DNA of 64,000 bases from an uncultured Flavobacterium sp. (GCF_946478785.1 NZ_CAMLDD010000006.1:1-64000); one strand, 5' to 3'; counted from the stretch's first letter, positions 16,851-26,925 are shown. Numbers and translations are program-made. Notes: generated by a model from the sequence alone, not told the origin.

Positions 16851-19610
16851 ATGTCAAAAAATAAAACCAAATTGGTCTTATTGAAAATTGCCAAATATTC
16901 AGGAATTACCTTTGCTATAATTTTAGCATTATTATTTTTAACACCTATTATTTTTGCTGATAAAATTAAGGAGCAAATCAAGAAAACCGCAAATGAAAAA
17001 TTAAGCGCAGAATTGAATTATTCTGATGTATCACTATCCTTTTTTCATCATTTTCCTTCCCTCACATTAACCTTAAATGATTTGAGTCTAAACGGCTCCG
17101 CCCCATATAAAAAGGAAAAATTCATTACAGCAAAAGAAGTTTCTTTTGGAATTAACGTCGCAAGTTTGATTTTTAGCAAGGAGGTCGAAATCGACCAGAT
17201 TTACTTATCAGATTCTTCTATTAACATAAAAGTCAATTCAAAAGGAGAAGCTAATTACAATGTTTATAAATCATCAAGCCCCTCCACTTCTAAAGACACC
17301 AATACTGAAGACGCATCTCTAAAACTGGAAAAAATTGAAATAATAAACAGCAAAATAATTTATGACGACCAATCAACCCGAGTCCATTTTGATGCTTTTG
17401 GTTTTGATTATCTCGGAAAAGGAGATTTAAACAAAGCTGTTTTCGATTTATATTCAAAAGCAAAAATTGAAAAACTCAATATCGTTTATGAAGGAGAGCC
17501 ATATTTAATGAATAAAAAAATCGATGCTGATTTAATTACAAAAGTAAACGTAAACTCCTTATCTTTCTTTTTTCAGCAAAACAACTTAAAAATCAATCAG
17601 CTTTTGGTAGATTTTAAAGGTAAGTTTGACTTTTTAAAAGAAGGCTACAATATGGATTTTGTAATTAAATCCGATAACAGTCAGTTGTATGATGTATTTA
17701 CCGCCTTCCCTCCAAAATATATTACCTGGCTTTCTAAGACAGAACTGAAAGGAAAAACTAATTTGCTTTTTAAATTAAAAGGAAAATATATCGCTTCTCA
17801 AAATATTGCACCAGATTTAAATCTGGATGTTAAAATAGCTAATGGTTTTATAAATTACAATAAAAGTACTTTTCCTGTTTCCGATTTGAACTTTGAAGTT
17901 AAAACTAAAGTTCCATCTTTAAATCCAGATTTTTTAACCATTGATGGAAAAAATTTATCATTAAATATCAAAAGGGATTATATAAAATCCAAATTCCATG
18001 TAAAAGGAATTAATGCACCGGAAATCAATGCCGATTTTAAAGCTAAAATTGATCTTGAAAAATTAACTAAAGCACTTGGAATTCCTGATTTAGTTTTAAA
18101 AGGAAGTCTATCTGGAGATTTAAAAGCAAAGGGTAAATTTGACCAGAAAAACCAACTTTTTCCTGTGACAAATGGAATTATTAATTTGGAAAATGGATAT
18201 CTGAAAACAAAATATTATCCAAATGCGATTACCAATATTACGATAAAATCTAAAATCATAAATCAAAAAGGAACTTTTGATGATTTAAGAATCAATATAA
18301 AACCTGCCCAATTTACTTTCGAAGGAAAACCTGTTTTTGTATCAGCTGATTTGAGCAATTTTGATGATTTAAATTATGATGTAAAAGCAAAGGGAGAACT
18401 TGATATCAGCAAAATATATAAAGTTTTTTATCAAAAAGGGCTTGATTTGGATGGTTTTGTAAAAGCTGATTTAGTTTTAAAAGGTAAACAAAGTGATGCT
18501 GAAAAAGGCGATTACAACAAGTTGTACAATAAAGGAACTCTTGAGCTTAGAAATATCGGAATCGCATCAGAATACCTGCCTCAAAAATTTATTATTAAAG
18601 AAGGCGTTTTCAAAATAAATCAGGATAAAATGTCTTTCAACAACTTTCTGGCAGCTTACGGACAGTCTGATTTTAAGATGGATGGTTATCTGCAAAATGT
18701 TTTTAATTATGCAATAACAAAGACCGGAATTCTGAGAGGCTCATTTACAGTTTCTGCACAATATATAAATGTTGATGAATTTATGTCAAATACGACAGCA
18801 AATACATCGTTAAAAGAAACTAAACCTGAAGCTAAACTTCCTTCTGCCGAAGCAAAACAAACGGGAGTTATTATTATTCCGGCCAACTTGAATTTGCAAT
18901 TAATAGCGAATGCTCAAAAAGTATATTTTGACAAATTGATTCTGCAAAATGCTACTGGAAATTTAAAAATGAAAAATGGCAAACTCAGCATGCGAAACAC
19001 AGGCTTCAATTTAATTGGATGCAAAGTTTCCATGAATGCCAATTACCAGTCTCTAACACCTCAAAAAGCAAATTTCGATTACAGTATTAAAGCATCTGAT
19101 TTTGATATTAAAAGAGCTTATAACGAAATTGAAGTGTTTAGAAAAATGGCCAGTACTGCAGAGAAAGCACAAGGAATCGTTTCTTTGGATTACAAGCTAA
19201 AAGGTAGTTTAAACGGAAACATGGAACCTGTCTATCCATCTCTAGTTGGGGGCGGAACACTTTCTGTAAAAGATGTAAAAGTGAGAGGATTGAAAATGTT
19301 TAACGCCGTAAGCAAACAAACAAGTTCAGAAGCCATTAAAAATCCTGACGTTTCGAAAGTTGATATTAAAACTACAATCAAAAATAATATTATGACGATT
19401 GAGCGTTTCAAATTTAAGTTTGCTGGCTTCAGACCAAGAATTGAAGGAACAACAAGTTTAAATGGAAGACTCAATTTAAAAATGCGTTTGGGACTTCCTC
19501 CGCTGGGGATTTTTGGAATTCCGCTGACAGTCACCGGAACCCAGGATAATCCTAAAATAAAAGTGGGGCGTAAGACTGAAGATCTTGAAGAAACCAAAGA
19601 TACAGAATAA
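16851..19610 (+). CDS. AsmA-like envelope protein
   Basis: 919 residues with one N-terminal membrane helix (about 14-34) and a long periplasmic region of repeated beta-strand segments. This is the architecture of AsmA/YhdP/TamB-type bridge proteins thought to carry phospholipids between membranes. Near the end, a typical AsmA C-terminal block reads LKMRLGLPPLGIFGIPLTVT with GTQDNPKIKVG. It begins 46 bases after miaE and may share its transcript. A lipid-transport role is inferred from the family; the specific cargo is unknown. Confidence 0.82.
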   Translation: MSKNKTKLVLLKIAKYSGITFAIILALLFLTPIIFADKIKEQIKKTANEKLSAELNYSDVSLSFFHHFPSLTLTLNDLSLNGSAPYKKEKFITAKEVSFGINVASLIFSKEVEIDQIYLSDSSINIKVNSKGEANYNVYKSSSPSTSKDTNTEDASLKLEKIEIINSKIIYDDQSTRVHFDAFGFDYLGKGDLNKAVFDLYSKAKIEKLNIVYEGEPYLMNKKIDADLITKVNVNSLSFFFQQNNLKINQLLVDFKGKFDFLKEGYNMDFVIKSDNSQLYDVFTAFPPKYITWLSKTELKGKTNLLFKLKGKYIASQNIAPDLNLDVKIANGFINYNKSTFPVSDLNFEVKTKVPSLNPDFLTIDGKNLSLNIKRDYIKSKFHVKGINAPEINADFKAKIDLEKLTKALGIPDLVLKGSLSGDLKAKGKFDQKNQLFPVTNGIINLENGYLKTKYYPNAITNITIKSKIINQKGTFDDLRINIKPAQFTFEGKPVFVSADLSNFDDLNYDVKAKGELDISKIYKVFYQKGLDLDGFVKADLVLKGKQSDAEKGDYNKLYNKGTLELRNIGIASEYLPQKFIIKEGVFKINQDKMSFNNFLAAYGQSDFKMDGYLQNVFNYAITKTGILRGSFTVSAQYINVDEFMSNTTANTSLKETKPEAKLPSAEAKQTGVIIIPANLNLQLIANAQKVYFDKLILQNATGNLKMKNGKLSMRNTGFNLIGCKVSMNANYQSLTPQKANFDYSIKASDFDIKRAYNEIEVFRKMASTAEKAQGIVSLDYKLKGSLNGNMEPVYPSLVGGGTLSVKDVKVRGLKMFNAVSKQTSSEAIKNPDVSKVDIKTTIKNNIMTIERFKFKFAGFRPRIEGTTSLNGRLNLKMRLGLPPLGIFGIPLTVTGTQDNPKIKVGRKTEDLEETKDTE

Positions 19611-19696
19611 GAAAATTCAATATTTTAAGTTCCAAATCCCAATTTATGCTAGTCTGACTTTTGGGAATAAGAAAAACATCCAAATTAAATACTAGA

Positions 19697-19723
19697 GACC
19701 TGTTTGTTATGAGCAGGTTTTTT
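19697..19723 (+). terminator. Terminator after the AsmA-like gene
   Basis: ACCTG (19698-19702) pairs with CAGGT (19714-19718), extended by G-U pairs, and is followed by T6. Moderate strength. Confidence 0.6.
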
Positions 19724-19787
19724 GTTTAATTCTAAATTATATTTATAGCTTTGATTTTCAAATAGAAAACAGGCAAGCAATATAATC

Positions 19788-20600
19788 ATGAAACATTCCC
19801 AAAAAGGTGAATTTTACGGCCAGACCAACACAACTATTTTACTTGAAGGAATAACATTGACAGATACCGTTTATACGCATCCTAAAGTAGACTGGCATTA
19901 TCATGAGCATGCCTATTTTACATTTATCCTGCAAGGAAATGTTATTGAAGGCAATAAAAAAGAAGTCTACAATTGTTCCCCAGGAAGTTTGCTGTTTCAC
20001 AATTGGCAGGAAGCTCATTACAATATTAAGCCAGAAGGTTTTACAAGAGGTTTTCATCTTGAAATTGAAAAACAATGGTTTGATGATTTGACACTAAATA
20101 GCAACAATCTGCAAGGAAATATAGCTATCCAAAATCCTGACATTAAACTTTTAATGTATAAAATTTTCAGAGCAACAAAAATTGATGATTTTCAGTCTGA
20201 TCTTTCGACTCAAACCTTATTGATCGAAATACTATCAAAACTCAATGGAGATGTTCAATCAATTTTACATAAAAATCCCAAATGGGTGTTAATGATTGAT
20301 GAAATTCTTCATGACCAATTCACAGAAATCATTACACTTGATTATTTATCTCAAATATTAAACATACATCCAATTCATCTTTCAAGAGATTTCCCAAAAT
20401 ATTTTCATTGTAATTTGGGGGAATATATCCGAAAATTAAAAGTCGAAAAAGCATTGTCTTTAATTTCGTTGCACAATAAATCTCTTACTGAAATTGCCTA
20501 TGAATGTGGATTTTATGACCAAAGTCACCTAACCAGATCTTTCAGAGAAATAACCGGATTGAATCCTTCTGAACATAAAAAATTGCTTTTCAAAAAATAA
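19788..20600 (+). CDS. AraC-family transcriptional regulator
   Basis: 270 residues with an N-terminal cupin domain (DWHYHEHAYFTFILQG; three histidines suggest a metal or small-ligand pocket) and a C-terminal AraC DNA-binding domain. The signature NKSLTEIAYECGFYDQSHLT plus RSFREITGLNPSEHK marks the second helix-turn-helix at about 225-268. It precedes the serine hydrolase gene by 76 bases on the same strand, so that gene is its most likely target. The inducer is unknown. Confidence 0.87.
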   Translation: MKHSQKGEFYGQTNTTILLEGITLTDTVYTHPKVDWHYHEHAYFTFILQGNVIEGNKKEVYNCSPGSLLFHNWQEAHYNIKPEGFTRGFHLEIEKQWFDDLTLNSNNLQGNIAIQNPDIKLLMYKIFRATKIDDFQSDLSTQTLLIEILSKLNGDVQSILHKNPKWVLMIDEILHDQFTEIITLDYLSQILNIHPIHLSRDFPKYFHCNLGEYIRKLKVEKALSLISLHNKSLTEIAYECGFYDQSHLTRSFREITGLNPSEHKKLLFKK

Positions 20601-20676
20601 GTAAGATGTTAATTCCGTACAATTTTTTGAATTTGTTGTGCGGTAGTTTTACATTTTTAACTTTTATAAAAATCAC

Positions 20677-22341
20677 ATGATAAAACGAATCTCTTTAGTA
20701 TCAATACTATTTTTTACCAGCATTATTTCAGCACAAAACAATAATCTCGTTAAAACCGATGGAATCAAGACTGAGCTCCACAAAAATAATGTCGGCAGAA
20801 TTACTTTTATGAATGGAAACATTCCTTTAGATCAATATAAAGAATCCGATTTTCTAAAATCCTTCGAACTAAAACGTAAATCAGATTTGAACATCAGAGT
20901 TTTTATGAATAATTCTGTTGTAAATTACCTAAATCAATTAAATCCTGATTTAACCCCGGATAAACTTTTAAAAACAGGAAACCTTCAATTTTGCTTTTAC
21001 ATTGATGATAAGTTTATTTATAAGGAAAACATAAATTACGGATCCAATTTTGGTTCAGGAGGTAATAAAAATACTTCTACCACATTCAGAGTTCCGCTTA
21101 CCAGTTCAAAAGGAGAAGACTGGTGGGCGATGTATATGTGGGACAGATTTAAACTGAATGGCGGAGAGCAAGCTCTGACTGATGGCACACATAAACTCAA
21201 AATCGAAATTCGGCCTTATCTTAAAAATGATATTAATAATGAAATTAAAACGGGAGATCTAATAGCAAAAGGTGAAATCAAGCTTCTTATAAAAACACCT
21301 AAACTAACGGAAAAACAAATTAAAGTTCAGGATATACAACCAAACAACGACTGGGAAATCTCAAATTTTCCTTTCAACAAAAAGAAGATTGAAAAGCTAA
21401 ATACAGATATTGCAAATTATAATTTAAAGGAAATCACGAGTGTAGTTGTTGTTTATGATGAAAAGCTTCTGCTTGAAGAGTATTTTAATGACGCTAACAG
21501 AAATACTTTACATGACACCCGCTCAGCGGGAAAATCTTTTGCATCAACATTAATGGGAATTGCCATAAATGACGGTCATATTAAAAATGAAAATCAGATA
21601 TTGAGCAAATTCTATAATTTAAAGGAATTTGAAAATTATGAACCTAAAAAGGACAGCATAAAAATAAGAGATTTACTGACGATGAGTTCTGCATTTGACG
21701 GTTCTGATCAGCATGGTGATTCACCTGGTAACGAGGAAAACATGTATCCTACAGACAATTGGGTGAAATTTACTTTAGATCTACCTATGGACAAATCTAA
21801 AACCAATGGTGGTAGGTGGGATTATTTTACAGCAGGTGTAGTTTTATTGGGAGATATTCTAAATAAATCTGTTCCTGAAGGATTAGAAAAATATGCTGAT
21901 GAGAATCTTTTTAAACCCTTAAACATCACAAATTATCAATGGCAATATACACCTCAAAAAGTGGTCAACACAGCAGGAAGCCTACAAATGACATCTTTGG
22001 ATTATGCAAAATATGCTCAATTGTATAAAAATAATGGCACTTGGAAAGACAAACAAATACTCCCGCTCAACTGGATTAAAAAAACTTTAAAGCATCAAAT
22101 TCAGATTCTTGAAAGAGACAAGCAATTTTATGGTTATTTATTTTGGAATAAAACCTTTTCTTTTGAAGGCAAAAGCTACGAATCCTATTATTGTGCGGGA
22201 AATGGGGGAAATGAATTCATAATTTTCAATGATATTCCTATAGTAATTATTATCACTTCAAAAGCATATAATAAACCTTATGGACATGCGCAGGCAGAAA
22301 AAATTGTAGTTGATTATATACTCCCTTCTATAATAAAATAA
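20677..22341 (+). CDS. Secreted class C beta-lactamase-like serine hydrolase with an extra N-terminal domain
   Basis: 554 residues with a signal peptide (MIKRISLVSILFFTSIISAQ). Residues ~25-205 form a beta-rich region that I do not recognise as part of the hydrolase. The hydrolase domain follows from ~235. The nucleophile and general base are S283 and K286 in TRSAGKSFAS, and WDYFTAGVVLLGD supplies the tyrosine motif. This family covers penicillin-binding protein 4-like peptidases, esterases and class C lactamases, so activity against beta-lactams cannot be assumed. It lies behind an AraC regulator and ends at a strong shared terminator. Confidence 0.8.
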   Translation: MIKRISLVSILFFTSIISAQNNNLVKTDGIKTELHKNNVGRITFMNGNIPLDQYKESDFLKSFELKRKSDLNIRVFMNNSVVNYLNQLNPDLTPDKLLKTGNLQFCFYIDDKFIYKENINYGSNFGSGGNKNTSTTFRVPLTSSKGEDWWAMYMWDRFKLNGGEQALTDGTHKLKIEIRPYLKNDINNEIKTGDLIAKGEIKLLIKTPKLTEKQIKVQDIQPNNDWEISNFPFNKKKIEKLNTDIANYNLKEITSVVVVYDEKLLLEEYFNDANRNTLHDTRSAGKSFASTLMGIAINDGHIKNENQILSKFYNLKEFENYEPKKDSIKIRDLLTMSSAFDGSDQHGDSPGNEENMYPTDNWVKFTLDLPMDKSKTNGGRWDYFTAGVVLLGDILNKSVPEGLEKYADENLFKPLNITNYQWQYTPQKVVNTAGSLQMTSLDYAKYAQLYKNNGTWKDKQILPLNWIKKTLKHQIQILERDKQFYGYLFWNKTFSFEGKSYESYYCAGNGGNEFIIFNDIPIVIIITSKAYNKPYGHAQAEKIVVDYILPSIIK

Positions 22342-22405
22342 TAAAATTTTATCGTTCATAATATTATAGACGCCAATAATCACATTTGAATTCTATAGAA
22401 AAACA

Positions 22406-22435
22406 AAAACCCGTTTGCTTTGGCAAACGGGTTTT
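22406..22435. terminator. Bidirectional terminator between the hydrolase and rpmA
   Basis: AAAACCCGTTTGC (22406-22418) pairs perfectly with GCAAACGGGTTTT (22423-22435) around a 4-base loop. With A- and T-runs at both ends it can serve both convergent transcripts. Confidence 0.9.
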
Positions 22436-22455
22436 GTAATAAGTAGTCTTTATGA

Positions 22456-22716
22456 TTATGCTTCGAATGGAAGGATAGATACATAAGATTTGTTATCTTT
22501 TTTCTTTTGGAACTTAACAACTCCAGCTACTCTTGCGTGTAGTGTGTGATCTTTACTGATGTAAACGTTTTCACCCGGATTATGTTTTGAACCTCTTTGT
22601 CTAACGATGATGTTCCCAGCAATAGCAGCTTGACCACCAAAAATCTTAACGCCTAGACGTTTTGATTCTGATTCTCTACCATTCTTCGAACTACCGACAC
22701 CTTTCTTGTGAGCCAT
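22456..22716 (-). CDS. rpmA: 50S ribosomal protein L27
   Basis: 86 residues beginning [20 protein letters not shown], the classic L27 start, whose N-terminal tail reaches the peptidyl-transferase centre. The core [16 protein letters not shown] and [14 protein letters not shown] follow. There is no cleavable extension of the Firmicutes type. It lies 24 bases downstream of rplU in the usual L21-L27 operon. Confidence 0.97.
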   Translation of the reverse strand: MAHKKGVGSSKNGRESESKRLGVKIFGGQAAIAGNIIVRQRGSKHNPGENVYISKDHTLHARVAGVVKFQKKKDNKSYVSILPFEA

Positions 22717-22740
22717 GACGTATGAGTTTAAATATTGTTA

Positions 22741-23184
22741 TTATTCTTTAGTAGCTTCTTTTTTTGCTTTTGGAGCTGCTGCTTTTTTTGCTTTTGGAGC
22801 TGCTTCAGCTTCAGTAGCCGGAGCTTCTTCTGCTACAACTGCTTTTTTAGCTGCTGCTTTTTTAGTTCCGCCTGCTGCAGTAATACCTTCAATTACAATT
22901 TGAGTAAGATATTGTCTGTGACCATTTCTCTTTTTGTATCCTTTTCTTCTTTTCTTTTTGAAAACGATAACTTTATCTCCTTTTAAGTGTTGTAACACTT
23001 TAGCTTCTACTGAAGCACCTTCTATAGCTGGGGCGCCTAAAGTTACGCTTCCGTTATCATCAACTAAAAGAACTTTGTCAAAAGAAACTTTTGAACCTTC
23101 TTCGTTAGTTAAACGGTTAACATAAACCTTTAAGTCTTTGCTTACTTTAAATTGTTGCCCTGCTATCTCTACGATTGCATACAT
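22741..23184 (-). CDS. rplU: 50S ribosomal protein L21 with Ala/Lys-rich tail
   Basis: The first ~103 residues are ordinary L21: MYAIVEIAGQQFKVSKDLKV at the start and KRRKGYKKRNGHRQ, then LTQIVIEGI, near the end of the globular part. The remaining ~44 residues are a low-complexity tail of Ala, Lys and Glu with repeated APKAKKA-type units. Such tails are found in Bacteroidota L21 and are probably disordered. First gene of the L21-L27 operon. Confidence 0.96.
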   Translation of the reverse strand: MYAIVEIAGQQFKVSKDLKVYVNRLTNEEGSKVSFDKVLLVDDNGSVTLGAPAIEGASVEAKVLQHLKGDKVIVFKKKRRKGYKKRNGHRQYLTQIVIEGITAAGGTKKAAAKKAVVAEEAPATEAEAAPKAKKAAAPKAKKEATKE

Positions 23185-23214
23185 ACCAAATTGATTTATT
23201 GATTTTTAAGGTTG

Positions 23215-23244
23215 CAAATATACAATTTAAAATTTACTGTGCAA
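23215..23244 (-). promoter_or_regulatory. rplU-rpmA promoter, Bacteroidota type
   Basis: On the minus strand TATATTTG (23222-23215) is the -7 box and TTG (23244-23242) lies 19 bases upstream, matching TTG-N19-21-TAnnTTTG. The -7 box ends 30 bases before the ATG. I see nothing else in 23245-23457 except a second TATTTTTG (23388-23395) facing the M16 genes. Confidence 0.7.
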
Positions 23245-23457
23245 TTTCTTATTTCAAAAATATTTTTCATTCTTTAAAGTCTGCTTTTCAAGGTGTTTCA
23301 TCTCTTTTTATAAATGATTCAGAAGTAAAAGATTGTTAAAGTACATCCAAAATAACCTCCTTTTCTTAATTGATAACTAAAAAAACTTATTTTTGATGTA
23401 ACATAAATCAACTCTTGAGTACCTACACTTATTAGGTATTATAAATTATTAATCTTT

Positions 23458-24780
23458 ATGAAAAAATCAATAATGATGTTAAGTGCTGCAATAATGCTCG
23501 GCGGAGTAGCTCATGCTCAAAAAGTAGCTTTCGAAGAATACAATTTAGACAATGGTATGCATGTTATTCTGCACAATGATCCCACCGCCCCTGTTGTTAT
23601 TACTTCTGTAATGTATCATGTAGGATCAAAAGACGAGCGTCCTGACCGTACAGGTTTTGCACATTTCTTTGAACATTTATTATTTGAAGGAACCCAAAAT
23701 ATCAAACGTGGCGAATGGATGAAAATCGTTACCGCAAATGGAGGCGTAAACAATGCCAATACATCAGATGACAGAACCTATTATTATGAAGTTTTTCCAT
23801 CAAACAGTTTAGAACTGGGTTTATGGATGGAATCTGAAAGACTGATGCATCCCATAATTAATAAAATTGGCGTTGACACTCAAAATGAAGTTGTAAAAGA
23901 AGAAAAAAGAATGCGTTATGATAATCAGCCTTACGGAAACATTTTGCCTGAGGTTAAAAAACACATGTTCAAAAACCATCCGTATCGCTGGACGACTATT
24001 GGCTCAATGAAAGACCTTGATGCCGCAACCCTTGAAGAATTCCAGGCTTTTAATAAAAAGTTTTATACGCCAAACAATGCTGTTTTAGTCGTAGCAGGTG
24101 ACTTCGATAAAGCTAAAACCAAAGAATGGATTCAGAAATATTTTGGCCCAATTCCTAAAGGAGAAGTGGTAAAAAAACAAACTTTTACAGAAGAGCCTAT
24201 TACACAAACTATAAAAGCCTCTTACGAAGATCCGAACATTCAGATTCCGATGATTGTTGCTTCGTATAGAACCCCATCAATGAAAACCAGAGATGCAAGG
24301 GTTTTAGATTTAATTTCTTCTTATTTAAGTGATGGAAAAAGCTCAAAATTATATAAAAAGATAGTTGATGATAAAAAAATGGCACTTCAAATTGGTGCTG
24401 TTGGTTTTAGTCAGGAAGATTACGGTATGTATATTTTGTACGGTTTACCAATGGGAACTTACACCACGGCAGACATCTTAAAAGAAATGGACGAGGAAAT
24501 TGTAAAAATCCAAACCGATCTGATTTCTGAAAAAGACTATCAAAAACTACAAAATAAATTCGATAATAATTTCGTCAACGCAAACGCAAATGTTGAAGGA
24601 ATTGCAGAAAATCTGGCCTCTTACTATTTACTTTATGGAGATGTAAATCTTATTAATACTGAAATCGACCTTTATCACTCTATTACCAGAGAAGAAATCA
24701 GAGAAGTCGCTAAAAAGTATTTAAATCCCAATCAGCGATTAATTCTAGATTATGTTCCTTCAACAAAAGTTCAAAACTAA
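23458..24780 (+). CDS. M16 zinc metallopeptidase, catalytic subunit
   Basis: 440 residues with a signal peptide (cleavage near AHA-QK). The inverted zinc motif HFFEH places ligands at H69 and H73 with catalytic E72, and a third ligand is likely at E148 or E149 in NEVVKEEKR, 75-76 residues on, as in M16 enzymes. The length equals one M16B half (pitrilysin or mitochondrial processing peptidase beta-type). The next gene encodes a second M16 chain without the motif, so a heterodimer is likely. Probably periplasmic peptide degradation. Confidence 0.92.
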   Translation: MKKSIMMLSAAIMLGGVAHAQKVAFEEYNLDNGMHVILHNDPTAPVVITSVMYHVGSKDERPDRTGFAHFFEHLLFEGTQNIKRGEWMKIVTANGGVNNANTSDDRTYYYEVFPSNSLELGLWMESERLMHPIINKIGVDTQNEVVKEEKRMRYDNQPYGNILPEVKKHMFKNHPYRWTTIGSMKDLDAATLEEFQAFNKKFYTPNNAVLVVAGDFDKAKTKEWIQKYFGPIPKGEVVKKQTFTEEPITQTIKASYEDPNIQIPMIVASYRTPSMKTRDARVLDLISSYLSDGKSSKLYKKIVDDKKMALQIGAVGFSQEDYGMYILYGLPMGTYTTADILKEMDEEIVKIQTDLISEKDYQKLQNKFDNNFVNANANVEGIAENLASYYLLYGDVNLINTEIDLYHSITREEIREVAKKYLNPNQRLILDYVPSTKVQN

Positions 24781-24790
24781 GCATCGAATC

Positions 24791-26839
24791 ATGAAAAAAA
24801 TACATACAGTTCTAATCCTTTTATTCCTAACTGGAATTATGCAAGCACAAGATCGACCACAACCAAAACCAGGAAATTCACCAGTAGTCAACATCAAAAA
24901 ACCACAAACATTTGTTTTGCCAAACGGCATGAAAGTTTTAGTGGTTGAAAATCATAAATTACCAAGAGTTAGTTTTAATCTTAAACTGGATAATGCCCCA
25001 TTTATTGAAGGAAACAAAAAAGGCGTTGATGAATTAACCAGCAGTTTAATTGGAAACGGAACCAAAAAAACGACTAAAGAAGCATTTAATGAAGAAATTG
25101 ACTTTTACGGAGCCAGCATAAATTTCTCATCATCAGGCGCTTCCGCAAGCTCACTTTCAAAATATTCAGGACGGGTTTTAGAATTACTGGCAGAGGGCGC
25201 TTTGCAGCCAAATTTTATCCAGGCAGAGTTTGATAAGGAAAAAGCAAAATTATTAGAAGGGCTTAAAGCCGATGAAAAAAGCGTTCCTGCTATTTCCAAT
25301 CGAGTTGTTGATGTTTTGGCTTTCGGAAGAAATCATCCTTTTGGCGAATATTTATCCGAAGAAACTGTAAAAAATGTTACTCTTGCTGATATTCAGGCAA
25401 ATTACAATACTTATTTTGTACCTGAAAATGCTTATTTAGTAGTAATAGGCGACATTAAATTTAAAGAAACAAAAGCAGCCGTTGAAAAACTTTTTGGCGG
25501 ATGGAAAAAACAAGCCGCACCAAAAAACACCTATCCAAATCCGGAAAACGTTTCTAAACTTCAAATTGATTTTGTAGATGTTCCAAATGCGGTTCAGTCT
25601 GAAATTTCATTAGTAAATACAGTAAATTTAAAAATGAGCGACCCTGATTTTTTCCCTGCCGTAATTGCAAATCAAATTTTAGGAGGTGATTTTAACAGTT
25701 ATCTGAATATGAATTTACGTGAGCAGCATGCGTGGACATACGGAGCGAGTTCAAATATTGGCAGCGGAAAATATGTAACCAAATTCAAAGCTTCATCTGC
25801 CGTTAGAAATGCCGTTACAGATAGTGCTGTCGTGCAATTTGTAAAAGAAATTAAAAGAATCAGAACTGAAAAAGTTTCTGAAGACGTATTAAAAAATGTA
25901 AAAGCAGGTTACATCGGAAGATTTGTAATGCAGGTTGAGAAACCTCAAACAGTTGCACGTTATGCTTTAAATATTGAAACAGAAGATCTTCCTGCAGATT
26001 TCTACGAAAAGTACATTCAGACCATTAACAATGTTACAATTGATGATATTAATCGTGTTTCGAATAAATATTTTCAAATCGACAACATGAGAATTGTAAT
26101 TGTTGGTAAAGGATCAGAAGTACTTCCCGGATTAGAAAAACTTGAAATTCCAATTTCCTATTTTGATAAATACGGAAATCCTGTTGATAAACCTGTAACC
26201 AAAAAAGAAGCTCCGGCGGGAATTACCGCAAAAGTTGTTTTTGATAATTACATTAAAGCAATTGGTGGCGAAAAAGCCGTTTCTACTGTAAAAACATTAT
26301 TCATGAACGGAACTACAACAATTCCGCAAGCACCAGCTCCTTTAACTTTTGTTTCAAAATTGGATTCGAAAGGAAAAATGATGGTGTCGCTTTCTATGGG
26401 AAGTATGGCTTTGATGAAACAAGTCGTAAACGACAAAGGAGCATACGTTGAACAACAAGGGCAACGCAAGAATTTAGAAGGCGCAGATTTAGCCGAAATG
26501 AAAGCTAGTGCAACACCTTTTGAAGAACTACAATTAAGCAAAAGAACAGATTTAACCGTAAGTGGAATTGAGAAAATAAACGGTAATGACGCTTACTCAA
26601 TAAAGGACGGGAAAACGATTTACTTTTATGATGTAAAAACAGGTTTAAAACTAGCAGAAACCAAAGTGAAAGAACAAAGCGGACAATCAACTACACAAAC
26701 AACATACTTTAATGATTACAAAGAAGTAAAAGGTGTAAAAGTTCCTTTTAACTTAATACAAAATGCAGGTTTTGAATTAGATATTAAAATGTCCGATATT
26801 AAAATCAATGAAGGGGTTACTGAAGCTGACTTCAAATAA
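24791..26839 (+). CDS. M16 peptidase-like non-catalytic partner
   Basis: 682 residues from the ATG at 24791 (MKKIHTVLILLFLTGIMQAQ, a signal peptide), 10 bases after the first M16 gene. In place of HxxEH the aligned segment reads GVDELTSSLIG, so zinc binding is lost; the second-half motif region (FGGWKK, LREQHAWTYGASS) is kept. This fits the alpha-type substrate-binding partner of an M16B pair. The last ~220 residues form an extra domain (NYIKAIGGEKAVSTVKTLFM onward) resembling the outer-membrane-lipoprotein-sorting-like repeats often fused here. Confidence 0.88.
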   Translation: MKKIHTVLILLFLTGIMQAQDRPQPKPGNSPVVNIKKPQTFVLPNGMKVLVVENHKLPRVSFNLKLDNAPFIEGNKKGVDELTSSLIGNGTKKTTKEAFNEEIDFYGASINFSSSGASASSLSKYSGRVLELLAEGALQPNFIQAEFDKEKAKLLEGLKADEKSVPAISNRVVDVLAFGRNHPFGEYLSEETVKNVTLADIQANYNTYFVPENAYLVVIGDIKFKETKAAVEKLFGGWKKQAAPKNTYPNPENVSKLQIDFVDVPNAVQSEISLVNTVNLKMSDPDFFPAVIANQILGGDFNSYLNMNLREQHAWTYGASSNIGSGKYVTKFKASSAVRNAVTDSAVVQFVKEIKRIRTEKVSEDVLKNVKAGYIGRFVMQVEKPQTVARYALNIETEDLPADFYEKYIQTINNVTIDDINRVSNKYFQIDNMRIVIVGKGSEVLPGLEKLEIPISYFDKYGNPVDKPVTKKEAPAGITAKVVFDNYIKAIGGEKAVSTVKTLFMNGTTTIPQAPAPLTFVSKLDSKGKMMVSLSMGSMALMKQVVNDKGAYVEQQGQRKNLEGADLAEMKASATPFEELQLSKRTDLTVSGIEKINGNDAYSIKDGKTIYFYDVKTGLKLAETKVKEQSGQSTTQTTYFNDYKEVKGVKVPFNLIQNAGFELDIKMSDIKINEGVTEADFK

Positions 26840-26850
26840 ACTTATTTTTT

Positions 26851-26894
26851 ATAAAAAAGAAAGGCTGTCATCATAGACAGCCTTTCTTTTTTAT
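26851..26894. terminator. Bidirectional terminator
   Basis: AAAAAAGAAAGGCTGTC pairs perfectly with GACAGCCTTTCTTTTTT across the loop ATCATA. It serves the convergent M16 (+) and EamA (-) transcripts. Confidence 0.9.
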
Positions 26895-26925
26895 ATTATT
26901 TGTTCAGAATAGAAAAGTTAAATAT

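Noticed and set aside
20677..22341. Beta-lactam resistance enzyme
   Set aside because: SxxK and Tyr motifs are shared with esterases and peptidases; nothing shows beta-lactam activity.
22715..22986. Plus-strand frames rich in Phe, Ala and Ser over rplU
   Set aside because: Their composition results from reading the Ala/Lys-rich L21 tail in antisense.
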